Positions 7,279 through 14,122 of a DNA stretch of 14,122 bases are shown piece by piece. A program made the translations under genes and the position numbers. Location of the stretch: the NCBI GenBank assembly GCA_020161965.1, contig JAIUNH010000039.1, forward strand, positions 1 through 14,122, given 5' to 3'. Under the pieces are notes generated by a model. It was not told the DNA's origin, did no database searches, and saw only the letters and a list, made by a program, of their open reading frames with translations. Each line of letters starts with the position of its first letter. Within the stretch, counting starts at the first letter, position 1. Origin of the DNA: Pseudomonadota bacterium. GTDB taxonomy: Bacteria > Pseudomonadota > Alphaproteobacteria > CACIAM-22H2.

Positions 7279-8460
7279 TCAAGCGACGGTCGGCGTCGCC
7301 GACCGCAGCCATTCCGTCGCGGCGTCGGCGGACATCGGCTTGGCGATGAAATAGCCTTGCGCCATGTCGCAGCCCATGTCGCGCAGAAGCGCCAAGGTCT
7401 CGGCCGTTTCCACGCCTTCGGCGACGCATTGAAGGCCGAGATTGCGAGCGAGGTCGATGATGGTCTTCGTGATCATCCGCGACTGATTTTGCTTGTCGCA
7501 TTCGGCGATGAAGGCGCGATCGATCTTCAGCTCCGAGAACGGCAGCATGTGGAGCTGCACAAGGGACGAATAACCGGTTCCGAAATCGTCGATCGACAAG
7601 CGGAAGCCTTTGAGCCGCAATCGCGTGAGGATGTCCATCGCCGTCACCGGATCCGACATCGCGGCCGTTTCGGTCAGTTCGAGGACGATGCACGACGGAT
7701 CGATCGCCGCTTCGAGGCAATGCGCGGCGAGGCGGTCGGCGAACGCCGCGTTGTGCATGTTCTGCGCCGAGACGTTGATGTTGATCGACGTCTCGAGACC
7801 TTCGTCCGACCACGCTTTCATCTGGGCGAGCGACATCTCCAGCACCGTTTCCGTCAACTCGTCCATCAGGCCGTCGCGTTCCGCGATCTTGAGGAATTCG
7901 ACCGGCGGCACGACGCCGCGCCGCGGATGCCGCCAGCGGATCAAAGCCTCGAAACCTTCCGTCTGGAAGCCGCCGGGCGCGCCCGCCGCTGGATCGCGCA
8001 GCGAGACTTTGGGCTGGTAGACGAGAAAGAAATGCTTCTGCTGCAAGCCGTGCCGGATCGTCATCGCGTCGATGACGTCGGCCGATGGCGCGATCGCATC
8101 GAGAATTTTTGCGACATCGGTGACACGGAAAGGCTTTTGCAGTGTCGCGGGAATCGTCAGGCCGCGCTCGATCCCGAGACGGCGCGCGGAATCGATAACC
8201 TTGTGGTCGAAGCCGCTCATGATCACGATGTTCGCGCGGCAACCCGTGTCGGCGAGCCAGCGCAGCATCTCGATGCCGTCCACGCCGGGCATCTGGAGAT
8301 CCAGAAGAATATGGGCCGGCGCACTTCCGGACACCGTCCGTTTGAAGTCGTCGGCCGAGGTCGTCACGCTCGTCCGAAAGCCGAGCCCCGTCGCGACCTT
8401 ATCGAGGAACGCGCCGATCTCCGGCTCGTCGTCCAGGATCAATATGGTGCGATTTGACAT
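7279..8460 (-). CDS. Response-regulator c-di-GMP phosphodiesterase (REC-EAL)
   Basis: This soluble 393-residue protein should hydrolyse c-di-GMP to linear pGpG under control of its receiver, an RocR-like architecture. The receiver (about 4-122) has D10 and D11, phosphoacceptor D54, S82 and K109. The EAL domain (about 135-385) keeps the residues expected of an active enzyme: YQPK near 148, E171 of the EAL signature, N229, E261 and E264 in ELTET, the DDFGTG loop with D291 and D292, K312, E348 in AEGVE and Q368 in AQGY. No degenerate active-site position was found, so catalysis is expected. The ATG at 8460 follows the preceding kinase stop by 2 nt; GGAG at 8471-8468 stands 7 nt upstream, inside the end of that kinase gene. 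It is the enzymatic opposite of the GGDEF protein two genes downstream. No GGDEF domain is fused to it. Confidence 0.95.
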   Translation of the reverse strand: MSNRTILILDDEPEIGAFLDKVATGLGFRTSVTTSADDFKRTVSGSAPAHILLDLQMPGVDGIEMLRWLADTGCRANIVIMSGFDHKVIDSARRLGIERGLTIPATLQKPFRVTDVAKILDAIAPSADVIDAMTIRHGLQQKHFFLVYQPKVSLRDPAAGAPGGFQTEGFEALIRWRHPRRGVVPPVEFLKIAERDGLMDELTETVLEMSLAQMKAWSDEGLETSININVSAQNMHNAAFADRLAAHCLEAAIDPSCIVLELTETAAMSDPVTAMDILTRLRLKGFRLSIDDFGTGYSSLVQLHMLPFSELKIDRAFIAECDKQNQSRMITKTIIDLARNLGLQCVAEGVETAETLALLRDMGCDMAQGYFIAKPMSADAATEWLRSATPTVA

Positions 8461-8462
8461 AG

Positions 8463-11087
8463 TCAGTCTCCGAAAAATTCGTCTATCGCCGTCTCGAGAT
8501 CGTCGATGCGGTAAGGTTTGTTGAGGATTTTGACGCGGATTTCCGGGTTGGACGCGTTGAGCGCCGATTCCGGAAATCCCGATGCGAGAAGGACGGGAAG
8601 GCCCGGCCGCAGAAGGGCGAGGCGCTCCACGAGTTGTATGCCGTTCACGCTGCCGGGCATGACGACGTCGGAGAAGACGAGATCGATCGGCGCGCCGCTT
8701 TCGATCACGGCGAGCGCTTCCTCGCCGGATTCCGCGATGATGACTTCGAACCCCAGCTGGCGGATATTGAGCTCGGCGATCTTCCGGACGCCCGGATTGT
8801 CCTCGACGACGAGGACGGTCTTCCCGATCCGATTGGCGCTCGTGTCCCGTTTTTTCCGCATGATGGCCGCGGGTGCCGCCATCGCCGTCGCGCGTGGAAG
8901 ATAAAGGTTGAAGACGGTTCCAGCACCAACCTCGCTATAGACGGTTATGTCGCCGCCCGACTGCCGCACGAAGCCGTAGACCATCGCGAGGCCGAGGCCC
9001 GTTCCCTTGCCGGGGCTCTTCGTCGTGAAGAAGGGCTCGAATATCCGCGTGAGAACGGCGGCGGGAATTCCTTGGCCGGTGTCGCTCACGGATACGCGGA
9101 CATAGTCGCCCGGCTTCAGAGCGATTCCGTCGCCCAGGCCCGCGTCCTCGACGGTTACGTTCTTTGTTTCGATGACAAGCTTGCCGCCACCCGGCATCGC
9201 GTCGCGCGCGTTGACGGCGAGATTGACGATGGCGGAATCGAGTTGCGCCGGATCGATATCGACCGGCCATATCTCGGGCCTGGCGACGAGCTCTATCGTT
9301 ACGTTCTCGCCCAACGTGCGCGACAGCAGCTTCACCATGCCGCCGACGAGCTTGTTGACATTGACGATCTCGGGTTTCAGCGGCTGGCGCCGCCCGAAGG
9401 CGAGGAGATGTTTGGTCAGATCGGCGCCGCGCAAGCACGCCGTCAGCGCGCCCTCCAGCAATTCGGCGATCGCTGGGTTCTCGCGCGCTATATGCGCGGC
9501 GAGATCGATGTTGCCGATCACGATCGTCAGCAAATTGTTGAAATCATGCGCGATGCCGCCCGTCAGATTGCCGATCGCCTCCATTTTCTGGGACTGGCGC
9601 AGCAGGCCTTCGATCTTCCGGCGCTCGCGCATATCCTCGAGGCTAACGACATGGCCTTTGATCGAGGCGTCGTCGTCCAGCAGCGGGCCGGTCGTGACGC
9701 GCACGTCGATCATCGTGCCATCCTGGTGGCGGCGCTGGGTTTCGAGCCCTTTGAGAGAACGATGCTGGGCCAGTGCGTCCGCCAGCGGGTCCTCGCCGTC
9801 GAGCCGCAGCGGACTGGCTTTGCCCAAGACATCCTCCGACGCGTAGCCGAAGATTTCCTCCGCCGCGCGATTCCAAATCAGGACGTTGCCGTCGAGATCG
9901 ACGGTCGTCGTCGGGATGGGCAGGGATTGGAGGATCTGCCGGAGGCGTTCGCCGGCCTGATGCGCGGTTTGTTCGGCCGCTTGGCGCTCGACGATCTCCG
10001 CCTTCAACTGCGCGGTCCGCTTTTCGACCGTGCGTTCGAGCTGGCGGTGCAGTTGAACGCGTTCGAGGCCGATCGCGATCTGATTGCCGATGCCCGAAAG
10101 CGTGCGCATCTCGTCGGCGGAAAACATCCCCATTTCCGCGCCGACCAAATTGAAGATGCCGATCGGCGTGCCGTCGACGATCAAGGGGACGGTCGCGTGA
10201 TAGCGAAGACCGTCGGCGTTCTCGACACGCCGGAGCCGTTCGCAGTCGATCATGCTCGCACCCGCCGCGAACGTGCCTTCGCGCATGCTGCGCTGGCATT
10301 TGCATTCGCGGCACTGCTCGTCGAGCTCAAACATGCCTTCGGGCGCGCCCTGCGCGGCGAGCAATCGAAACTCGTCGCCGTCGAGCAGATAGACCCAAGC
10401 GGCTTTGACGCCGGGCAGACGCAATCCGCCTTCGATCGCGCTCGTGGCCAGATCCGTCAGCGTCTTGCCGCGGTTGAGACCGTCGGCGACGCCGTAGAGC
10501 GCGTTCAATGTCTCGTACGAGCGGGACAATTCGCGTTGGCGCGCGTCGAGAGAGTCGTAAAGCGACACCGCCTGTTCGTAGGTTGAAATCAGCAGGTCGA
10601 GGATCTGCTGGCGTTCGGCGGTGATGAAATGGCGCTGACCGGCCAGCTCGATTTCGATGCCGAGTTGAAGCTTGCCGGCCTTGCGCAGGATGCGGTTGGT
10701 CAGAAGATACCTGACGCGCGACAGCAGATTGCTTTCGTTGAAGGGTTTGACGATGAAGTTGTCCGCGCCGACGTCGAGGCCCTTGAAAACGTCCTGCGGG
10801 TTCGACAGCGACGTGACGAGGATGAACGGCGTCTCCTTCAAATTGGGGTCGGCCTTGATTCGTCGGCAGAATTCGTATCCGTCCACTTGCGGCATGACGA
10901 TGTCGCTGATGATCAGATCCGGTGCGAAACGGCGGGCGGCTTCGATCGCGACGAGGCCGTTCGGGGCGATTTCGACCGTGTAGCCGTTCTCCTCGAGCAG
11001 AAACGACAATTCTGCGGCTTGCGTCGGACTATCCTCGGCGATCAAAATCTTCGCCTCGGTCCGTTCTCTGAAGCTGGAGATCGACAT
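8463..11087 (-). CDS. Soluble hybrid histidine kinase REC-GAF-PAS-HisKA-HATPase-REC
   Basis: This 874-residue cytoplasmic kinase has no membrane segment. Order: receiver 1 (about 12-127; E18, D19, phosphoacceptor D62, T92, K114), a helical connector (about 140-195), a GAF domain (about 195-345), a coiled stretch (345-380), PAS (about 380-488), HisKA with H514 in GGIAHDFNN, HATPase (about 605-735; NLAVNARDAM, DTGQGI and GKGTGLGL motifs) and receiver 2 (about 755-874; D807, S836, K857). The GAF carries a cysteine group, C259, C262 and C264 with C282 further on. The N-terminal receiver suggests that the kinase is itself a phosphorylation target, plausibly of the CheA two genes upstream; position after cheB recalls CheS3 of the Rhodospirillum centenum Che3 cluster. 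The ATG at 11087 is 4 nt after the cheB stop, with AAGGG 9 nt upstream. The frame stays open further upstream, within cheB, and that extension was rejected. Confidence 0.94.
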   Translation of the reverse strand: MSISSFRERTEAKILIAEDSPTQAAELSFLLEENGYTVEIAPNGLVAIEAARRFAPDLIISDIVMPQVDGYEFCRRIKADPNLKETPFILVTSLSNPQDVFKGLDVGADNFIVKPFNESNLLSRVRYLLTNRILRKAGKLQLGIEIELAGQRHFITAERQQILDLLISTYEQAVSLYDSLDARQRELSRSYETLNALYGVADGLNRGKTLTDLATSAIEGGLRLPGVKAAWVYLLDGDEFRLLAAQGAPEGMFELDEQCRECKCQRSMREGTFAAGASMIDCERLRRVENADGLRYHATVPLIVDGTPIGIFNLVGAEMGMFSADEMRTLSGIGNQIAIGLERVQLHRQLERTVEKRTAQLKAEIVERQAAEQTAHQAGERLRQILQSLPIPTTTVDLDGNVLIWNRAAEEIFGYASEDVLGKASPLRLDGEDPLADALAQHRSLKGLETQRRHQDGTMIDVRVTTGPLLDDDASIKGHVVSLEDMRERRKIEGLLRQSQKMEAIGNLTGGIAHDFNNLLTIVIGNIDLAAHIARENPAIAELLEGALTACLRGADLTKHLLAFGRRQPLKPEIVNVNKLVGGMVKLLSRTLGENVTIELVARPEIWPVDIDPAQLDSAIVNLAVNARDAMPGGGKLVIETKNVTVEDAGLGDGIALKPGDYVRVSVSDTGQGIPAAVLTRIFEPFFTTKSPGKGTGLGLAMVYGFVRQSGGDITVYSEVGAGTVFNLYLPRATAMAAPAAIMRKKRDTSANRIGKTVLVVEDNPGVRKIAELNIRQLGFEVIIAESGEEALAVIESGAPIDLVFSDVVMPGSVNGIQLVERLALLRPGLPVLLASGFPESALNASNPEIRVKILNKPYRIDDLETAIDEFFGD

Positions 11088-11091
11088 CGCG

Positions 11092-12147
11092 TCAGGCCCT
11101 TGGTTGGAATTTCGAGGCGTTGATCCGTTTCGAAATCTCCGCGGGCTGCAATATGTGGCGCGCGGCGCCGATTTCGATCGCGGCCTTCGGCATCCCGAAG
11201 ACGACGCACGACGCTTCGTTCTGGACGATCGTCGCCGCGCCCGCATCGTGCATCGATTTAAGGCCGGCAGCGCCGTCGCGCCCCATGCCCGACAGCAAAA
11301 TTCCCATTGCCTTATCCGCGCAGGATTTGGCGACCGATTTGAACAGGAAATCCGCCGATGGCCGGAAGCCTTCGATGTCGGGCTCGTCGCTCAGCACCAC
11401 GCGCCCGACGGAATCGATGCCCAAATGGTGATCGTCGGGGGCAAGCAGCACATCGCCCGGCCCGGCGACTTGATCCTTTTGCGCTACGTCGATCCTGTAA
11501 CCGAGAACGTCGGACAGCCATCGCGCGAAACCGCCGACGAAACCCGGCGTCATATGCTGGACGATCAACACCGGCACAGGCGGGCGCCCGTCGCAGGCCG
11601 ACAGGATATCGACGATGATGCTCGGCGCACCCGTCGAACCCGCGATCGCGATCACTTTGACGCTGCCGAGCGCGCCGACCGACGGCACGACCGCGGCGCG
11701 CGCCGGCGGCTGGATCGACCGGCGGACGACCTTCACCTCCGCCATCAGGCGCAGGGTCGTCGCCAATTCCACAATGTCGCGTTCGAGGTGATCGACATCG
11801 GCGAAAACCGGCTTGCGCAGGAAGGCGACGGCACCCGCGCGGATCGCGTCGAAAGCGTAATGCGTATCCGCGTCGTCGAGCGTGCTGCTGGTCATGACGA
11901 TGGGCAGCGGATGGCGATCCATCAACCGCCGCGTCGCCTCGAAGCCGTTGAGCCTCGGCATGTTGCAGTCCATCAACACGACATCGGGCTTCAGCGCGAT
12001 GGCGCGTTCGATCGCAGTCTCGCCGTCCGGCGCCGTCGCGACGATCTCGAATCCGCCGGACTCTTCGAGCAGACCGACGAGGAGCTCGCGCTGAGTCGGG
12101 CTGTCTTCGGCGATCAGCACACGCAGCGGCGGTTTCGCGGTGATCAT
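11092..12147 (-). CDS. cheB: CheB chemoreceptor methylesterase/deamidase (REC-CheB)
   Basis: This 351-residue protein removes methyl groups from (and can deamidate) glutamyl side chains of chemoreceptors, giving adaptation when CheA phosphorylates its receiver. The receiver (about 8-125) has E14, D15, phosphoacceptor D60, T86 and K112. The C-terminal esterase domain (about 162-345) has the catalytic triad: S171 in GSTG, H198 in QHM and D291 in GMGRDG. Length matches ordinary CheB. The ATG at 12147 overlaps the cheA stop by 4 nt (ATGA), and GGAG at 12157-12154 stands 6 nt upstream; a longer open frame upstream lies inside cheA and codes for arginine-rich nonsense. Its presence implies a methylatable receptor and a CheR nearby, neither of which is in the window; they are probably beyond the right edge. 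Confidence 0.96.
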   Translation of the reverse strand: MITAKPPLRVLIAEDSPTQRELLVGLLEESGGFEIVATAPDGETAIERAIALKPDVVLMDCNMPRLNGFEATRRLMDRHPLPIVMTSSTLDDADTHYAFDAIRAGAVAFLRKPVFADVDHLERDIVELATTLRLMAEVKVVRRSIQPPARAAVVPSVGALGSVKVIAIAGSTGAPSIIVDILSACDGRPPVPVLIVQHMTPGFVGGFARWLSDVLGYRIDVAQKDQVAGPGDVLLAPDDHHLGIDSVGRVVLSDEPDIEGFRPSADFLFKSVAKSCADKAMGILLSGMGRDGAAGLKSMHDAGAATIVQNEASCVVFGMPKAAIEIGAARHILQPAEISKRINASKFQPRA

Positions 12148-12157
12148 ATGAGTCTCC
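12144..12157 (-). promoter_or_regulatory. cheA-cheB translational coupling site
   Basis: GGAG (12157-12154), a 6-nt spacer and the ATG of cheB (12147-12145) lie inside the last codons of cheA, and the cheA TGA (12146-12144) overlaps this ATG as ATGA. Ribosomes ending cheA can restart at once on cheB, so the two proteins should be made in a fixed ratio. Confidence 0.65.
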
Positions 12158-14122
12158 GCACGATTTCGAGCAGGTTTGACTGATCGAAAGCGGATTTGAG
12201 GACGTAGGAATTGGCGCCGACGCGAATGCCCTTGTCGCGGTCGTCGCGCGATTCCATCGCAGTCACGAGTACGATCGGCAGATCCGCGAGCTTGGCGTCG
12301 CCGCGCACGCGCGACGTCAGTTCGAAGCCGTCCATGCCCGGCATGTCGACGTCGGAAACGATCAAATCGACGCTCTTGTTCTGCAGATAATTCCACGCGT
12401 CGACACCGTCGGTCGCGACGTCCACCTCGTAGCCGACGGATTCCAGCAGGTTGCGCTCCATGGTGCGAGTGGTCAGCGAGTCGTCGACGACGAGGATGCG
12501 GCGCGTTCGCGTCGCCTCCGCCGCAGGGTTGCGGCGGACGGACGCCGTCTGCGCCGATTGCGCGGCCGCCAAAAGATCCCCGGGGCGTAGGACGAGGGCG
12601 ATCTCGCCGGTCGGCAATAGGCCGGCCGACGAAATGTTGCGCACGCGGATCAACGGCGGCGGCAGTTCTTTGACCAGAATGTCGGTTTCGCCGACCACGC
12701 GATCGACTTGGAACGCGGCGACGCGTCCGCCGCCGCCGACGATCACGCAAGGAACAAGCGTATCGTGCTCCGCCTTTTCGCCGCCTTCGGGCAGCCCCAG
12801 CAGGCGCGCGAGATTGCGATAGGGAATGACGTGTCCGTCGTGGACGATCCGGCCCGAGGTTTCAGCCGCATCGGCGGCTGCGCGTCCAATGCCGATCACC
12901 CGCAACACAGCGTCGCCGGGCCATAGCAGGCGCGATTTGGCGGTCATGACCAGTAATCCGCCGAAACTGGCAATGCTGGTGGGAAGCTCGAGGCGGATCG
13001 TGGCGCCCTTGCCCGGTGTCGAACGGATCGCGACCCGGCCGTCGATGCGCGAAATTTCGTCCTGAACGATCGCCATTCCCATCCCCATTCCGGACAGTTT
13101 GGAGATGATCGTCCGGGTGCTGACGCCCGATCGGAAGGCAAGGTCGAGCGCGTCGTCGTCGGACAACGACGCGATGGCGGACTTGTCGGCCACACGCGCG
13201 CGCAACGCCGCGGCGCGCAGGCCGGCGCCGTCCATGCCGCGTCCGTCGTCGGATATCTCGATCGCCACGCGCTTACCGTCGATATTCGACACGACGATCG
13301 CGATGCGCCCGCGCGGCGGTTTGCCGGCGGCTTCGCGTTCCGACGGCGTTTCGATGCCGTGATCGATGGCGTTGCGGACGATATGGATCAGCGGATCCTT
13401 GACCGCTTCGATGACTTTGCGGTCGAGTTCGATGCCGCCCCCGCGGACCCGCAGCTTGGCGCGTTTACCGGTTTCCGCACAAAGATCGGCGATCATGTCG
13501 GGCAGGGCGTCGAGCACCGCGCTGGCGGGCAGCATGCGCGCCTTGCGGGATTCGCGGAACAACGCGCTGGTGCTCGCCTTCATCGCGCGCTGGTCTTCGG
13601 CGAGCATCGCCGCGAGGCGTTTGCCGCGCGCCTCGATCCCGCGCAGCGCCGCGAGCAATGTCTTGCGCTCCGCTTCGTCGACGCCGGCACCACCGCGCGT
13701 GCGCCGGCGCAAGGTGCTGGCGAGCCGCGCCGCCTCGTCGCCGATATGGCGCGCTTCCTTCGCGCGCTCGATCCCGACGAGGCTGGGCAGCAGCATATCC
13801 TCGACATTGCTAAGGATTCGGTCGAGCAGACCGATCCCGACGCGTACGCTTTGCGGGCCGGCCGGGGCTTGCCCGGCCGCGACGTGCGTCGGCGGCGTGG
13901 GGTCGGGCGTCGCCGTCGGCGCGGTGGCCGGTATTGCCGATGCGGTGTCTGACGGACGGGACGGGGCCGGCGGCATGTCCGTTGTTGCGGCGGGATGTAC
14001 CGCGGCGACCGGCGGCTGCGGCGGCGGGGTTTTCGGCATCGCGGCCGGATCGGACACGGCCGCTTGTCCGGCTTCGCGCGCGAGAAGACGCAGTTGCGCG
14101 ACCGCTTCGTTCAGCCGCTGGA
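12144..14122 (-). CDS. cheA: CheA-type hybrid chemosensory kinase with C-terminal receiver (N-terminus outside window)
   Basis: This is the core kinase of a chemosensory array, which autophosphorylates on an Hpt histidine under control of CheW-linked receptors. The 658 visible residues are open to the right edge; the N-terminal Hpt domain must lie outside. From right to left in the window: a short helical piece; a long alanine/proline-rich linker (about 13850-14040); a P3-like dimerisation and helical region; an HATPase (about 12980-13415) with HIVRNAIDHGIE, DDGRGMD and GMGMGMAI; a CheW-like domain (about 12560-12965); and a receiver (about 12147-12506) with DDS, phosphoacceptor D in SDVDMPGMDG, a TA pair and a YVLKS motif, where the usual KP is KS. 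The GTG at 14057 is not the true start because the frame continues upstream. No CheY-binding P2 domain is seen. The CheA-REC fusion resembles WspE and FrzE and CheA proteins of alternative-function systems. Confidence 0.94.
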   Translation of the reverse strand, partial: QRLNEAVAQLRLLAREAGQAAVSDPAAMPKTPPPQPPVAAVHPAATTDMPPAPSRPSDTASAIPATAPTATPDPTPPTHVAAGQAPAGPQSVRVGIGLLDRILSNVEDMLLPSLVGIERAKEARHIGDEAARLASTLRRRTRGGAGVDEAERKTLLAALRGIEARGKRLAAMLAEDQRAMKASTSALFRESRKARMLPASAVLDALPDMIADLCAETGKRAKLRVRGGGIELDRKVIEAVKDPLIHIVRNAIDHGIETPSEREAAGKPPRGRIAIVVSNIDGKRVAIEISDDGRGMDGAGLRAAALRARVADKSAIASLSDDDALDLAFRSGVSTRTIISKLSGMGMGMAIVQDEISRIDGRVAIRSTPGKGATIRLELPTSIASFGGLLVMTAKSRLLWPGDAVLRVIGIGRAAADAAETSGRIVHDGHVIPYRNLARLLGLPEGGEKAEHDTLVPCVIVGGGGRVAAFQVDRVVGETDILVKELPPPLIRVRNISSAGLLPTGEIALVLRPGDLLAAAQSAQTASVRRNPAAEATRTRRILVVDDSLTTRTMERNLLESVGYEVDVATDGVDAWNYLQNKSVDLIVSDVDMPGMDGFELTSRVRGDAKLADLPIVLVTAMESRDDRDKGIRVGANSYVLKSAFDQSNLLEIVRRLI

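Noticed and set aside
6943..8457. A 504-codon open frame on the + strand, crossing the EAL gene and the start of the CHASE kinase
   Set aside because: It spans two real minus-strand genes and the gap between them, has low-complexity Arg/Asp/His composition and no domain signature.
8634..10586. A 650-codon open frame on the + strand, antisense to the REC-GAF-PAS hybrid kinase
   Set aside because: The minus-strand frame encodes unmistakable REC, GAF, PAS and kinase motifs. The plus-strand translation is rich in Arg, Asp and Ala, without recognisable domains, as expected for an antisense shadow in GC-rich DNA.
11104..12183. A 359-codon open frame on the + strand, antisense to cheB
   Set aside because: It mirrors cheB almost end to end; its composition is that of a reverse-strand shadow and no motif is seen.
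11092..12750. Longer version of CheB starting at 12750
   Set aside because: The extra N-terminal 201 residues overlap the CheW-like and receiver parts of CheA in another frame and are Arg-rich; the ATG at 12147 has a Shine-Dalgarno site and gives normal CheB length.
1..14122. tRNA, rRNA, CRISPR array, insertion sequence or attachment site
   Set aside because: No regularly spaced repeats, transposase-like proteins, terminal inverted repeats or cloverleaf-like sequences were recognised; coding genes fill nearly all of the window.

Overview
The window comes from a GC-rich genome. The gene families, and the resemblance to chemosensory clusters of purple bacteria and Azospirillum-like organisms, suggest an alphaproteobacterium, perhaps of the Rhodospirillales. 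That placement is an inference from gene content and protein style, not a measured phylogeny.

Left part (1-2504, + strand): the end of a tctC gene, then tctB and tctA. Together they form a tripartite tricarboxylate transporter (TTT): a periplasmic binding protein, a small membrane subunit and a large membrane subunit. The genes are tightly packed; tctB and tctA overlap by 4 nt. The carboxylate carried cannot be read from the sequence.

Middle (2505-2683): a short convergent intergenic region with a perfect 13-bp tandem duplication. It lies inside an inverted repeat that begins at the tctA stop codon. No hairpin here is followed by a T-run.

Right part (2684-14122, - strand, read right to left): six signalling genes that look like one operon. 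In transcription order they are (1) a CheA-type hybrid kinase with a C-terminal receiver, cut by the right window edge; (2) a CheB methylesterase; (3) a soluble hybrid kinase REC-GAF-PAS-HisKA-HATPase-REC; (4) a REC-EAL c-di-GMP phosphodiesterase; (5) a membrane hybrid kinase TM-CHASE-TM-PAS-HisKA-HATPase-REC-REC-Hpt; (6) a REC-GGDEF diguanylate cyclase. The five junctions are a 4-nt overlap, 4-nt gap, 2-nt gap, 24-nt gap and 1-nt overlap, so translational coupling is likely.

How they may work together (inference): a chemosensory array (receptor, CheW and CheR probably lie beyond the right edge) and a CHASE-domain membrane sensor both feed phosphate into a pool of eight receiver domains. The two non-kinase, non-CheB outputs are enzymes that make and break c-di-GMP. 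There is no stand-alone CheY and no flagellar gene in the window. This points to control of lifestyle (surface, biofilm or cyst) rather than direct motor control, as in Wsp-type systems or the Rhodospirillum centenum Che3 system. The combination of a CheA-CheB core with a phosphatase/cyclase pair and two hybrid kinases in one coupled operon is the most interesting feature of the window.
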